From a virus, in the IMG/VR virus record IMGVR_UViG_3300035156_000204, positions 1 through 40,854 of that record: 40,854 bases of DNA. The stretch is one strand, 5' to 3'. Below are positions 13,329 through 22,251 of the stretch, in pieces. Position 1 is the stretch's first letter, and each line of letters starts with the position of its first letter. Below the pieces are notes generated by a model. That model made no database searches, had not been told where the DNA came from, and saw nothing but the letters and a program-made list of their open reading frames with translations. The position numbers were made by a program, and so were the translations under genes.

Positions 13329-15013
13329 TGGCGTGGTCAACGGCGTGTCCCGACTGGGAGCGCCGGATTGTTGCCCGCGAAAGTCTCATTCCGTTCGCGC
13401 CATTGTTTCCTGATCAAGCCGCCGAGGCGTTGGAAGTCTTCGGCGCCCTACGCATGGTGGACGCCACAGGCAGCCCGTTGATGTGCGAGACGGTGCGTTC
13501 CTGGGTGAATGACTTCGTAGCTGCGATCTTCGGCGCATACAACCCAGACACTGGGCGTCGGATGGTCAGCGAATTCATGTTGCTGATCAGCAAGAAGAAC
13601 GGCAAATCGACAATCGCCGCAGGGATCATGTTGACGGCCCTGGTGATGAACTGGCGCATGTCCGGTGAGTTCATCATCTTGGCGCCTACCAAGGAGATCG
13701 CAGATAACTCCTACCTCCCGATACGGGACATGGTCAAGGCGGACGAGGAGCTTTCGGCACTGCTCAAGGTGCAGGATCACCTGCGCACCGTGACTCATAT
13801 GGAGACTGGCGCCACGCTGAAAGTTGTGGCAGCGGACAGCGAAACGGTCTCCGGCAAAAAAGCCATCGGCGTATTCATCGACGAACTCTGGGTGTTTGGC
13901 AAACGAGCCAATGCCGAGGCCATGTTGCGCGAAGCCACCGGTGGCCTGGCTTCCAGGCCCGAGGGTTTCATCATCTGGGCTACGACCCAGTCCGATGCGC
14001 CCCCGGCGGGCGTGTTCAGGCAGAAGCTGCTGTACGCGCGCCAGGTGCGCGATGGTCTGATTGTGGACAAGTCGTTCTTGCCGGTGCTGTACGAATTTCC
14101 CAAAGCAATGCTCGACGCTGGCGGCCACCGCGAGGTCGCCAACGCTTACATCACCAACCCCAATCTGGGTCTGTCAGTTGATGAGCCGTTCATTGAGCGC
14201 GGATTTACTCAAGCTCAGATCGATGGCGAAGAATCATTTCGCGGTTTTCTAGCCAAGCACTTGAACGTCGAGATCGGCTTATCGCTGCTCTCGGATCGCT
14301 GGGCGGGCACTGACTTTTGGGAGGTGCAGGCATCAAGCGAGTGCCGGACGCTTCAGGACCTGATTGACCGCTGTGAGGTTATCGACATCGGCATCGACGG
14401 CGGAGGCCTTGACGACTTGTTGGGCTTTGCAGCGCTGGGCCGGGAGACGGGCACGCGGCGTTGGCTTCTATGGACGCACGCTTGGGCCCACCCCTCAGTG
14501 CTTGAACGCCGCAAGGGCGAAGCGCCGCGGTTCAAGGATTTCGCAAAAGACGGGCACCTGACACTGGTCACCCGAATAGGTGATGACGTCGAAGAGGTGG
14601 CCGGGCTTGCGGCCCAGGTTGAACAGGCCGGCTTGCTCGACAAGGCGGGGCTCGACCCGGCAGGTGTCGGCGCGATCCTGGATGCGCTTGAGTCGGCGGG
14701 AATCCCCAGGGAGAAAATCGAAGGTATCTCTCAGGGCTGGCGACTCGGCGGCGCGATCAAGACGGCAGAGCGAAAGCTCGCCGAGGGCGGGTTGCTTCAT
14801 GGCGGTCAGCCAATGATGGCCTGGTGCTGCGGTAACGCGCGGGTCGAGCCCAGAGGCAACGCGATCCTGATCACAAAGCAGGCAAGCGGCTCCGCAAAAA
14901 TTGACCCCCTGATGGCGATGTTCAACGCCGTGTCGCTGATGGCCCTCAATCCAGAGGCCAAGGGCGGAATGGATAACTACCTGCAGAAAGGGTTCTTTGG
15001 ACTTATAGGCTGA
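13325..15013 (+). CDS. terL: terminase large subunit, HK97 type
   Basis: A 562-residue packaging motor. The ATPase half has Walker A SKKNGKST (89-96), Walker B GVFIDE (182-187) and a coupling motif ATTQSDAP. The nuclease half begins around IDIGIDGGGLDDLLGF, with metal-binding Asp residues, and includes the later GLDPAGVGAIL. It matches the HK97-like large terminase that cuts concatemers and drives DNA into proheads. It overlaps terS by 4 nt; the portal follows 2 nt after its stop. Confidence 0.95.
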   Translation: MMAWSTACPDWERRIVARESLIPFAPLFPDQAAEALEVFGALRMVDATGSPLMCETVRSWVNDFVAAIFGAYNPDTGRRMVSEFMLLISKKNGKSTIAAGIMLTALVMNWRMSGEFIILAPTKEIADNSYLPIRDMVKADEELSALLKVQDHLRTVTHMETGATLKVVAADSETVSGKKAIGVFIDELWVFGKRANAEAMLREATGGLASRPEGFIIWATTQSDAPPAGVFRQKLLYARQVRDGLIVDKSFLPVLYEFPKAMLDAGGHREVANAYITNPNLGLSVDEPFIERGFTQAQIDGEESFRGFLAKHLNVEIGLSLLSDRWAGTDFWEVQASSECRTLQDLIDRCEVIDIGIDGGGLDDLLGFAALGRETGTRRWLLWTHAWAHPSVLERRKGEAPRFKDFAKDGHLTLVTRIGDDVEEVAGLAAQVEQAGLLDKAGLDPAGVGAILDALESAGIPREKIEGISQGWRLGGAIKTAERKLAEGGLLHGGQPMMAWCCGNARVEPRGNAILITKQASGSAKIDPLMAMFNAVSLMALNPEAKGGMDNYLQKGFFGLIG

Positions 15014-15015
15014 AT

Positions 15016-16233
15016 ATGGGATTCCGTTGGTACAACCCGCTGAGCTGGCGGATGTTCGGCTATGAAGATCCGGCCACTGGCGACTATGTCGAAGTCGATA
15101 TGGCTGTCGGTGGCAAGGCGACAAAGTCCGGGGTCAGAGTCACACCGACCAAAGCGATGACCATCAGCATCGTTTGGGCATGTGTGAAAATTCTGAGCGA
15201 GTCCGTCGCCGGGCTGCCCCTCAAGCTTTACGACGACAAAGACGGCAAGCGGCAATTGGTTCCTTACAGGGACCGAGCCAGCCGCATCATGCGCAAGCCA
15301 AATCCGTTCATGACCCGCCTCAACTTTTTGAAAGCGGTTGTCGTGAACATGGCGTTGCGCGGGAACGCTTACGCGATTATCGAGCGCTCGGACAGTGGCG
15401 AGCACATAGGCTCCACACTCGTATCGCCCGATAACGTGGTGGTCGATACGCTTGATTCCCAGCTCATCTACTACGTCACCATCGACGGCGACAGAGCACC
15501 TGTATCGCCGCAGAACATGCTGCACTTCAAGCTGTTCAGCACTGACGGCATCAACGGGATGTCGCCTATCGAGCATCAGGCTGAGACGTTGGGACTTGCG
15601 AAAGCGGCTCATGACTGGTCGGCGCGCTTCATGCGCAAAGGCGGGTTCGCCGGTGGTTACGTTATCTACGATGGGTTCCTGACCGACGCCCAGCAAGAGC
15701 AGGTCATGTCCCGCTTCCCCGATGTCCGCAAGGCCGACACGGATGACATCGGCAAGATGGCGATCTTGCAGGGCGGGCCGAAGATTGTGCCCGCTGGGCT
15801 GAGCCAGAAAGATAGCCAGTTCATCGAATCCCAACAGTTCCAGGAAGAGGCTTTAGCGGGCGTCTGGGGCGTGCCTCTGTATCTGGCCAACCGGGCCAGC
15901 AAGACCTCGATCATGGGCTCGAACCTGGAACAGCAAACCAGCGGGTTCGTGACGTTCGGCCTGAAGCCCTACCTCGACGCCATCGAAGACGAATACAACG
16001 ACAAGCTTTTTGGCGACACAGACCGATTCGTCGAGTTTGTCGTCGAGGGTTTGTTGCGCGCCGATAGCACTGCGCGGGCGGCCTACTACCGGGCTGCGCT
16101 GGGCGGATCTGGCGGCTCTGGGTGGATGAGCACAAACGAAGTCCGTGAGAAGGAAAACCAGCCGCCGCTGGCGGGAGAAGAATACGACCGGGTCACTCGG
16201 TGGGAGATGCAAGGCAATGCTGACAAAAATTGA
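15016..16233 (+). CDS. portal protein, HK97 family
   Basis: A 405-residue portal. Characteristic stretches are ISIVWACVKILSESVAGLPL, NPFMTRLNFLKAVVVNMALR, then MLHFKLFSTDGINGMSPIEH and TSIMGSNLEQQTSGFV. Twelve copies would form the DNA channel at one capsid vertex and dock the terminase. The order terS-terL-portal-protease-capsid is the HK97 head module. The protease gene begins before its end. Confidence 0.95.
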   Translation: MGFRWYNPLSWRMFGYEDPATGDYVEVDMAVGGKATKSGVRVTPTKAMTISIVWACVKILSESVAGLPLKLYDDKDGKRQLVPYRDRASRIMRKPNPFMTRLNFLKAVVVNMALRGNAYAIIERSDSGEHIGSTLVSPDNVVVDTLDSQLIYYVTIDGDRAPVSPQNMLHFKLFSTDGINGMSPIEHQAETLGLAKAAHDWSARFMRKGGFAGGYVIYDGFLTDAQQEQVMSRFPDVRKADTDDIGKMAILQGGPKIVPAGLSQKDSQFIESQQFQEEALAGVWGVPLYLANRASKTSIMGSNLEQQTSGFVTFGLKPYLDAIEDEYNDKLFGDTDRFVEFVVEGLLRADSTARAAYYRAALGGSGGSGWMSTNEVREKENQPPLAGEEYDRVTRWEMQGNADKN

Positions 16234-16861
16234 AGTGCCATTCGAGGTCAAGGCCGTAGACGACGCGGGCAACTTCGAAGGCTACGCCGCGGTGTTCAAC
16301 AACGTCGACCTGGGCGACGACGTGATCATGCCGGGAGCCTTTACGAAGGTGAAGACAACCCGCGCAGGCCGTCTGAAGCTAGCGCTGTTTCATGACCTGA
16401 CACGCCTGATTGGCTCAGCGGACTACAGCCAGGATGCGCACGGCCTCTACATCAAGGGCAAGGTGAATCTGGCTGTGAGCTATGCGCGCGATGCGTACGA
16501 GCTGATGAAAGAGGGCACGCTCGACAGCATGTCCATCGGCTTCAACACCCTGCTGGCGGCCTACGAGGAGCGCGAGGGGCGCAGCATCCGAATTATCAAA
16601 CAGGCCGAACTGTGGGAGGCGTCCCTTGTTCCGTTCGGCATGAACCCTGAAGCGCAGGTTACCGACGTGAAGTCGGACATCAGAGTTTTTGAAAAGGCCC
16701 TGCGCGATCGCATGGGGCTTTCGCAAAAGGAGGCGGCTGCGGTCGCTTCGCTCGGCTACTCCGCTGTACACCGTGATGGTGGTGCGGCGGCCACGGTGAT
16801 CGTGGATGAGCTGAAAGACATTTCTCAACTGTTCACCCACCATTTTGGAGCATCGCAATGA
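16217..16861 (+). CDS. prohead maturation protease (S78 family)
   Basis: A 214-residue protease. Motifs are FEGYAAVFNNVDLGDDVIMP, then the catalytic His in LALFHD (H59), the Ser in SMSIGF (104-106) and an acidic residue in AELWEASLVPFG (E134). This family cleaves the delta domain off the HK97-type major capsid protein inside the prohead. I chose ATG 16217, since the open frame upstream is only the overlap with the portal gene. It is coupled to the capsid gene by a 4-nt overlap. Confidence 0.92.
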   Translation: MLTKIEVPFEVKAVDDAGNFEGYAAVFNNVDLGDDVIMPGAFTKVKTTRAGRLKLALFHDLTRLIGSADYSQDAHGLYIKGKVNLAVSYARDAYELMKEGTLDSMSIGFNTLLAAYEEREGRSIRIIKQAELWEASLVPFGMNPEAQVTDVKSDIRVFEKALRDRMGLSQKEAAAVASLGYSAVHRDGGAAATVIVDELKDISQLFTHHFGASQ

Positions 16862-18078
16862 GCGAAGTGAAAGAGCTGCGCGATTCCCTGGACAAACAAC
16901 TGAAAGACGGCTTCCAGGGCCTGCAGCAAAAATACGACCACGTTGCTGACGAGTTGCAGAAAGGCAACACCGTGACGCTGGAAATGAAGTCCAAGATCGA
17001 AAACCAGAAAGGCGAGATCGAGCGCATCATCGAGCAAGTGCAAAAGCTCGAAGAAAAGGGCCTCCAGCTGCGCGGCCAGGCTGGCGAAAAGAAAAGCTTC
17101 ATCGACCTGGTGAAGGGCAACGACGCGTACAAAGCGCTGCAGCAGAAAAACCAGAACCAGGCCGAGATCGAAATCACCAAATCCGACATGGCCTCCATGT
17201 CCGAAACCAAGCTGACCAGTGCCGGCCTGGTCCCAACTCAATGGGACCCTGTGATTCAGGACCGCCCTCGCCAAGACCTGGTGATTCGCGATCTGATCCC
17301 GACCACTCCGGTTGACGGTCCGGCCTACGGCTACTTCCTCGAGAAGTTGCATACCCGTGGTGCTGGCATGGTGGCTGAGGGGACCCTCAAGCCTTCCAGC
17401 GATGTGACCTTCGAGCAAAAGACCGACAACGTCCGCAAGATCGCGGTGTGGATGCCTGTCACTGATGAAGCGCTCGACGACATCCCGCAGCTCTACAGCT
17501 ACATCCAGGAGCTGTTGCGCTACGACCTGAAGCTCAAGGAAGAGGGTCAGATCCTAAAGGGCGACGGCACGGGCAATAACCTCAACGGCATCATGACTCA
17601 GGCCACGGCGTTTGCCGCAGCCCTCGGCATGACCGGTGACACCGCCATCGACACCGTGCGACGTGCGATCTACCAGGTTCGCAAGCAGTCCAAACGGCCG
17701 GCCGATGCCGTGGTGATGACCGACCTGGACTGGATGAACATCGAGCTTCTCAAGGATGCGGACAATCGTTACTTGTTCGCCAACCTGCAGGGCATGATCA
17801 CTCCGGTTCTCTGGGGCCGCCCAGTGGTGGTGTCCGACAGCATGGACGAAGGCACGCCGGCCGCCGGCGGTACTGCCGCAACTGGTGGTGAGTTCCTGGT
17901 TGGCTCGTTCGCTCAGGGCGCGCGCCTGTACGACCGCATGGCCTTCACGGTGAAAGTGGGCTGGATCAACGACGACTTCGTCAAGAACCAACGAGTGCTG
18001 CTGGTCGAGGAGCGTCTGGGTCTGGCGGTTCGCCGTCCTTACGCGTTCGTCAAAGGCCGCTTCGCGGTCACTCAGTAA
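16858..18078 (+). CDS. major capsid protein, HK97 fold
   Basis: A 406-residue protein. Residues 1-75 or so form a charged coiled coil (the delta or scaffolding domain, removed by the S78 protease). The capsid domain starts around 105-115 (MASMSETKLTSAGLVPTQWD) and includes TDEALDDIPQLYSYIQELLR, GDGTGNNLNGI and FLVGSFAQGARLYDR. Length fits HK97 gp5 (385 aa). It forms the icosahedral shell. A strong terminator follows, consistent with very high expression. Confidence 0.95.
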   Translation: MSEVKELRDSLDKQLKDGFQGLQQKYDHVADELQKGNTVTLEMKSKIENQKGEIERIIEQVQKLEEKGLQLRGQAGEKKSFIDLVKGNDAYKALQQKNQNQAEIEITKSDMASMSETKLTSAGLVPTQWDPVIQDRPRQDLVIRDLIPTTPVDGPAYGYFLEKLHTRGAGMVAEGTLKPSSDVTFEQKTDNVRKIAVWMPVTDEALDDIPQLYSYIQELLRYDLKLKEEGQILKGDGTGNNLNGIMTQATAFAAALGMTGDTAIDTVRRAIYQVRKQSKRPADAVVMTDLDWMNIELLKDADNRYLFANLQGMITPVLWGRPVVVSDSMDEGTPAAGGTAATGGEFLVGSFAQGARLYDRMAFTVKVGWINDDFVKNQRVLLVEERLGLAVRRPYAFVKGRFAVTQ

Positions 18079-18092
18079 CTCCGTCCAGTCAC

Positions 18093-18116
18093 AGGGGCCC
18101 TAAGGGGCCCTTTTTT
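18093..18116 (+). terminator. rho-independent terminator after the capsid gene
   Basis: GGGCCC (18095-18100) pairs with GGGCCC (18105-18110) across loop TAAG, extended by an A-T and a wobble pair, and is followed by six T. It would reduce transcription into the connector genes relative to capsid. Confidence 0.85.
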
Positions 18117-18129
18117 GCTCAGGTGAATC

Positions 18130-18462
18130 ATGAAAATTCGAACTCTGTGGGGCTTTGAGGGCAACGCGGCCAAGCTGGGTACTGCGAGCGATCAAGTTCG
18201 CGCCGGCGTTACGCTTGAAAGCGTCGAGGATGAGTACGCGCATGTGCTGATCGGCAAAGGCCTCGCCGTGGCAGTGAATGACGGCGCGGTTCCTAAGGAA
18301 AACAAGCAGGCGAATGCGGCCGAGAAAAAAGTCGCAGCCGAGAAAGCCGCTGCTGAAAAGACAGAAGCTGATAAAGCCGCAGCCGAGCAGGCCGCCGCAG
18401 AAAAAACCGCCGCCGACGAAGCTGAAGCTGCGCGACTGAAAGCGCTGAAAGAGAAGCCGTAA
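18130..18462 (+). CDS. head-associated protein of unknown function with Ala/Lys/Glu-rich tail
   Basis: A 110-residue protein. The first 50 residues (MKIRTLWGFEGNAAKLGTAS) resemble a small domain seen between capsid and connector genes in Pseudomonas phages. Residues 55-110 are repeats of AAEK/AAAEKT, a long charged helix. It may be a capsid decoration or head-tail assembly protein; this is inferred from position only. The stop overlaps the connector start (TAATG). Confidence 0.65.
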   Translation: MKIRTLWGFEGNAAKLGTASDQVRAGVTLESVEDEYAHVLIGKGLAVAVNDGAVPKENKQANAAEKKVAAEKAAAEKTEADKAAAEQAAAEKTAADEAEAARLKALKEKP

Positions 18463-18758
18463 TGATCGATCTATCCCTGGTTAAGCTGCATCTTCGCGTC
18501 GACCACGATGAGGAAGATTTGCTTATTCAGGGTTATCTCGAAGCTGCCCTTGAGCACGTCCAGCAGCACTGCGACCGCCGCCTGGTGGAAATCAACCCCG
18601 TGCTTCCGAACGAGATGGCTCTGACTAAAGATGTCATGCATGCGGTCCTGCTCCTGGTTGCCCACTGGTACACCAATCGTGAGGCCGTATCGGGACAGTC
18701 TGTCAGCACAGTGCCGTTGGGCGTTGAGCGCTTGCTTTGGTACAGGAAGAAATTCTGA
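18462..18758 (+). CDS. head-tail connector, gp6-like
   Basis: A 98-residue helical protein: MIDLSLVKLHLRVDHDEEDL, LIQGYLEAALEHVQQHCDRR, MHAVLLLVAHWYTNREAVS. This is the gp6-like connector family of HK97, which forms a ring under the portal. It overlaps its neighbour genes by one base on each side. Confidence 0.88.
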   Translation: MIDLSLVKLHLRVDHDEEDLLIQGYLEAALEHVQQHCDRRLVEINPVLPNEMALTKDVMHAVLLLVAHWYTNREAVSGQSVSTVPLGVERLLWYRKKF

Positions 18759-19120
18759 TGGCGATGAAGGAACCGGGTGCAGGGGATTTAAACCGGCGCG
18801 TAACGTTGCGTCGCCGATCGGATATGCCTGCTATTGATGGCGGGCTTGATTCGCTGTTCACGGATGAAAGGAAGCGCTGGGCGCAAATACAGCCGGTCGG
18901 AACTGCTGTTTACAGCGGCAGCATCCAGGCGGCTGCCAAAATCACCCACCGCATAACGCTGCGGTATCTCGGTGTTCTGCCAACCGATTTCGAAGTGCTA
19001 CACGGCACTATCGTCTACCGCGTCCAGCGCGCGACCGACATGAACGGTGGTCACAAATTCACTGTGTTGGAGGTCGAGGAACTCGGCATGGAGCAGATAG
19101 GAGGTGGTTTGTATGGCTAG
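18758..19120 (+). CDS. head-tail adaptor (phage head closure)
   Basis: A 120-residue beta-rich protein: GDLNRRVTLRRRSD, RWAQIQPVGTAVYSG, ITLRYLGVLPTDFEV, VYRVQRATDMN. It matches the Phage_H_T_join family (HK97 gp7, SPP1 gp16), which closes the head after packaging. I chose ATG 18758, which overlaps the connector stop as TGATG, over an upstream TTG without a ribosome binding site. Confidence 0.88.
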   Translation: MAMKEPGAGDLNRRVTLRRRSDMPAIDGGLDSLFTDERKRWAQIQPVGTAVYSGSIQAAAKITHRITLRYLGVLPTDFEVLHGTIVYRVQRATDMNGGHKFTVLEVEELGMEQIGGGLYG

Positions 19121-19574
19121 ACCAGCGGCTTATTTGCACTTCGGCGGATTCGACAGCTACGGCAAGCTCGACTTCGACAAGAAGGAAATCCGCAAGGGCA
19201 TGCGTAAGGCCGGCGTGCTGGTGCGCGCCGAGGGCCGAAAGCTGGTCAGCAAGCGAGCAGTGTCAGGAAAAGGCCAGTACCCCGGCATGCGCAAGGGCAG
19301 GCTGCGCCGTTCGATCACATACCGGGTCAGCCGTGCCGGCTTCCTGGTGAAGATCGAACCGCAGAAGACCGCCGACATGAAGGACTTCTACCCAGCTTAT
19401 CTCTGGTACGGCGTGCGCCGCAGTGCCAAACGTGGCAAGTCCCATAAAAAGCAGGAAGCGACCGGGGCGTGGCGTATCGAGCCGCGCGAGAACTACATGG
19501 TCGACGCGCTTAACAACAGCAAGGATGCCGTGCGCTCGATCCTCAAGCAGGCCTTTGCCGCCGCTCTGCGCTGA
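19113..19574 (+). CDS. HK97 gp10-like tail completion protein
   Basis: A 153-residue basic protein beginning MARPAAYLHFGGFDSYGKLD, with KGMRKAGVLVRAEGRKLVSK and the region YPAYLWYGVRRSAKRGK. It is like the HK97 gp10 family that joins head and tail. The ribosome binding site AGGAGG precedes ATG 19113, inside the end of the adaptor gene (8-nt overlap). Confidence 0.8.
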   Translation: MARPAAYLHFGGFDSYGKLDFDKKEIRKGMRKAGVLVRAEGRKLVSKRAVSGKGQYPGMRKGRLRRSITYRVSRAGFLVKIEPQKTADMKDFYPAYLWYGVRRSAKRGKSHKKQEATGAWRIEPRENYMVDALNNSKDAVRSILKQAFAAALR

Positions 19575-19589
19575 TCAACGAGACAACCA

Positions 19590-20177
19590 ATGAAAATCAC
19601 TCCTGTGGTGCTGCACCTGCGGCAGCGCTGCCCGCTGTTCGGTGGGCGCGTGGCGGGCGGCATTGACTTCGACGCGGTGAAGGCCAGTCAGCAGGTTGAC
19701 CGGCCTGGTGCGTTCGTCATCGCGACCGGTGATGACGCCACGGACAACGACCTGCAGAACGGCATCCGGCAAAACATTACGGACGCATTTGACGTGGTGG
19801 TCATCCTGGACGCCAAGGACCAACGCGGACAACTCGCGGTGGATGTGCTGCACGACATCCGCGCGGAGCTGTGGCGTGCGTTGGTGGGCTGGAAGCCGGG
19901 CGCTGAATACGAGCCGATCACCTACGACTGTGGCGACCTGGTGCAGATAGACCGCGCGCTGGTGATCTACCGCTATTCGTTCGTCACCGCCTTCCAGTTG
20001 GGCCGCAACGCTGAAACGGAACCTGCCGAAACCTGGCATGAGCTGGAACTCGACGGCCTGCCCAGGCTGGAAGGCATGGACATCAACGTGGACTGCATCG
20101 ATCCCGCAGACCGCAACCTGAAGTACCCCGGCCCGGATGGGCGCATTGAATTTCAACTCAAAGAGGAACTGCCATGA
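19590..20177 (+). CDS. tail terminator-like protein
   Basis: A 195-residue protein with LQNGIRQNITDAFDVVVILD, VDVLHDIRAELWRALVGW and VQIDRALVIYRYSFVTAFQL. Such proteins lie ahead of DUF2635 and the sheath gene in Mu-like and SfV-like phages and are thought to cap the tail tube (Mu gp37 position). The call rests on context and weak motif resemblance. It overlaps the following small gene by 4 nt. Confidence 0.7.
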   Translation: MKITPVVLHLRQRCPLFGGRVAGGIDFDAVKASQQVDRPGAFVIATGDDATDNDLQNGIRQNITDAFDVVVILDAKDQRGQLAVDVLHDIRAELWRALVGWKPGAEYEPITYDCGDLVQIDRALVIYRYSFVTAFQLGRNAETEPAETWHELELDGLPRLEGMDINVDCIDPADRNLKYPGPDGRIEFQLKEELP

Positions 20178-20350
20178 ACCGCATCACTGTGGTGCCGGCC
20201 AAGGGGCGCGCGGTGCCCGATCCAGAGACCGGGGAACTGCTGCTGCCTGAGGGTCGCGAAGTGCCTGATGACGCTTACTGGCGCCGCCGTCTTGCTGATG
20301 GCGACGTCGTGATTCCTAACCCGCCCGCCAAAGAGGTCGCGACCAAATGA
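20174..20350 (+). CDS. DUF2635-like small tail protein
   Basis: A 58-residue gene: it begins MNRITVVPAKGRAVPDPETG and ends NPPAKEVATK. The pattern (basic N-terminal strand, 'AKGR.VPDP', Trp-Arg-Arg middle, 'GDVV') fits DUF2635, the small protein encoded just before the sheath in Mu-type tails (Mu gp38 position). ATGA overlaps on both sides make the call firm despite the short length. Confidence 0.82.
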   Translation: MNRITVVPAKGRAVPDPETGELLLPEGREVPDDAYWRRRLADGDVVIPNPPAKEVATK

Positions 20351-21846
20351 GCGTAGGATTTCAACAGATCCCCGCGGACGTCCGCGTGCCGCTGTTCTAT
20401 GCCGAGATGGATAATTCCATGGCAAACAGCGCGTCCAGCGCCTTGCGCCGGCTGATTGTCGGGCAGGTCAACGACACGTCAACCGCCGAGGAGATCGGCA
20501 AGCTGGTGCTGGTATCCAGCTTGGCACAGGCCAAGACCATCGGCGGGCAAGGCTCGATGCTGGCGGCAATGTATGACACGTGGCGCAAGAACGATCCTGT
20601 CGGCGAGATCTGGTGCCTGCCAGTCAAGCCTACAACCGGTGCCGCCGCCTCGGGCAAGGTCACACTGACCGGCACCGCGACAGAGACTGGTCTGATCAAT
20701 CTATATGTGGGCGGTGTTCGCATCCAGGCAACCGTGGCGTCTGGCGCGGCCGCTGCTGTCGCGGCTTCCGCGTTGGCGACCAAGATCAACGCCACGGCCG
20801 ACCTTCCGGTCAGCGCAGTGGCCGCCGCCGGCGTCGTAACGCTCACCGCCAAGTGGCTGGGTGATTCGGGTAATGACATCAGCCTGGTGCTGAACCGCCT
20901 GGGCAAGAGCAACGGAGAATTCACCCCCGCCGGGCTCACCGCGGTGGTTGCCGCTATGGCCGCTGGCGCGGGTGCGCCTGATGCCACTGCCGCGCTTGCG
21001 GCGTTGGGTGATTCGCCATTCGAATTCATCTGCGTCCCTTGGGCGGACACCACCACCCTCGATGCCTGGAAAGTGGCGATGGGCGATGCGAGCGGCCGCT
21101 GGTCGTGGGCCAAGCAGCTCTACGGCCATGTTTACGGTGCACTGCGCGGCACGCTGGGTTCTCTGGTCGCCGCTGGGCAGTTGCGCAACGACCAGCACGC
21201 CACCATCTTTGGCTTCGAAACCGGTGTCCCGCAGCCGTTCTGGCGGGTGGCCGCTGCTGCCGCCGCGCGTCAGGCGGTGTTCATTTCCGCCGATGCCAGC
21301 CGCCCAACGCAAACCGGCGCCTTGGTCGGGATTGACCCGGCAGCTGAAGGCACTCGCTTCACGCTGACCGAGTTCAACTCGCTGCTGCAATACGGCATTG
21401 CCACCTTGTTTTACGAAGGCGGCTACATGCGCATTCAGCGCGCGATCACCACCTACCAGAAGAACGCCTACGGTCAAGCTGACGACTCGTATCTGGACAG
21501 TGAAACGATGCATCAGAGCGCGTACATCGTGCGCCGCCTCAAAAGCATCATCACCAGCAAGTACGGGCGGCACAAGCTGGCGAACGACGGCACCCAGTTC
21601 GGCGATGGCCAGCCTATTGTTACCCCGAACGTGATCAAGGGTGAGTTGATCAGCGAGTACGGCAATCTGGAGCGCGACGGCCATGTCGAGAACGCCGCGC
21701 TGTTCGCGCAGTACTTGATTGTCGAGCGCGACCCCAACACCCCGACCCGCGTCAACGTGCTGTATCCGCCGGACTATGTGAACGGGCTGCGCATCTTCGC
21801 GCTCCTGAACCAGTTCCGGCAGCAGTACGCCGCTGACGCGGCATAA
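20347..21846 (+). CDS. contractile tail sheath protein, Mu gpL-like
   Basis: A 499-residue sheath subunit (Mu gpL is 495). It begins SVGFQQIPADVRVPLFYAEM, has a central Ala/Gly/Val-rich inserted domain (about 95-220), and ends with the conserved NVLYPPDYVNGLRIFALLNQ. It forms the contractile outer tube, so this phage is a myovirus although its head genes are HK97-type. It is followed by a terminator. Confidence 0.95.
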   Translation: MSVGFQQIPADVRVPLFYAEMDNSMANSASSALRRLIVGQVNDTSTAEEIGKLVLVSSLAQAKTIGGQGSMLAAMYDTWRKNDPVGEIWCLPVKPTTGAAASGKVTLTGTATETGLINLYVGGVRIQATVASGAAAAVAASALATKINATADLPVSAVAAAGVVTLTAKWLGDSGNDISLVLNRLGKSNGEFTPAGLTAVVAAMAAGAGAPDATAALAALGDSPFEFICVPWADTTTLDAWKVAMGDASGRWSWAKQLYGHVYGALRGTLGSLVAAGQLRNDQHATIFGFETGVPQPFWRVAAAAAARQAVFISADASRPTQTGALVGIDPAAEGTRFTLTEFNSLLQYGIATLFYEGGYMRIQRAITTYQKNAYGQADDSYLDSETMHQSAYIVRRLKSIITSKYGRHKLANDGTQFGDGQPIVTPNVIKGELISEYGNLERDGHVENAALFAQYLIVERDPNTPTRVNVLYPPDYVNGLRIFALLNQFRQQYAADAA

Positions 21847-21864
21847 CGCTGTCCCATCATCCAG

Positions 21865-21886
21865 GCCCGCCATGTGCGGGCTTTTT
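21865..21886 (+). terminator. rho-independent terminator between sheath and tube genes
   Basis: GCCCGC (21865-21870) pairs with GCGGGC (21876-21881) around CATGT, followed by five T. It probably tunes the amount of downstream tail transcript. Confidence 0.82.
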
Positions 21887-21903
21887 CATTTGGAGGCCCA
21901 CCC

Positions 21904-22251
21904 ATGGGGCAGAAAGTTGCAGGTACGTGCTACGTCAAGATCGACGGCACGCAGTTGACCCTCAAAGGCGGCGTGGAAGCTCCGCTGATGGACAAGACCC
22001 GGGAGACGATCGTGCCCGGTTACTACAAGGAAGAAGACAAGGCCCCCTGGCTCAAATTTTCTGCGGTGCACACCCCAAACTTCCCGCTCAAGGCATTGAC
22101 CGAGGGCACGAACATGACCATCACCGCCGAGCTGAAGAACGGCAAGGTCTACACGCTTTCCGGCGCCTACCTAGTCGATCAGCCCAGCTCGAACGGCGAA
22201 GAGGGCACTATTGAAATGCAGTTCGACGGCATCAAAGGGGTATGGCTGTGA
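21904..22251 (+). CDS. tail tube protein, Mu gpM-like
   Basis: A 115-residue beta-rich protein: MGQKVAGTCYVKIDGTQLTL, GYYKEEDKAPWLKFSAVHTP, FPLKALTEGTNMTITAELKN, YLVDQPSSNGEEGTIEMQFD. It matches the phage tail tube family of Mu. It forms the inner tube through which DNA passes. GGAGG precedes ATG 21904; an upstream ATG in the terminator region was rejected. Confidence 0.92.
   Translation: MGQKVAGTCYVKIDGTQLTLKGGVEAPLMDKTRETIVPGYYKEEDKAPWLKFSAVHTPNFPLKALTEGTNMTITAELKNGKVYTLSGAYLVDQPSSNGEEGTIEMQFDGIKGVWL

Noticed and set aside
18300-18450. GCC/GAA-rich tandem-looking DNA repeat
   Set aside because: It is the coding sequence of an Ala/Lys/Glu helix in the 110-aa head protein and not a separate repeat element.
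20701-21873. A 390-codon leftward open frame opposite the sheath gene
   Set aside because: Shadow of the tail sheath gene; composition typical of antisense frames in GC-rich DNA.
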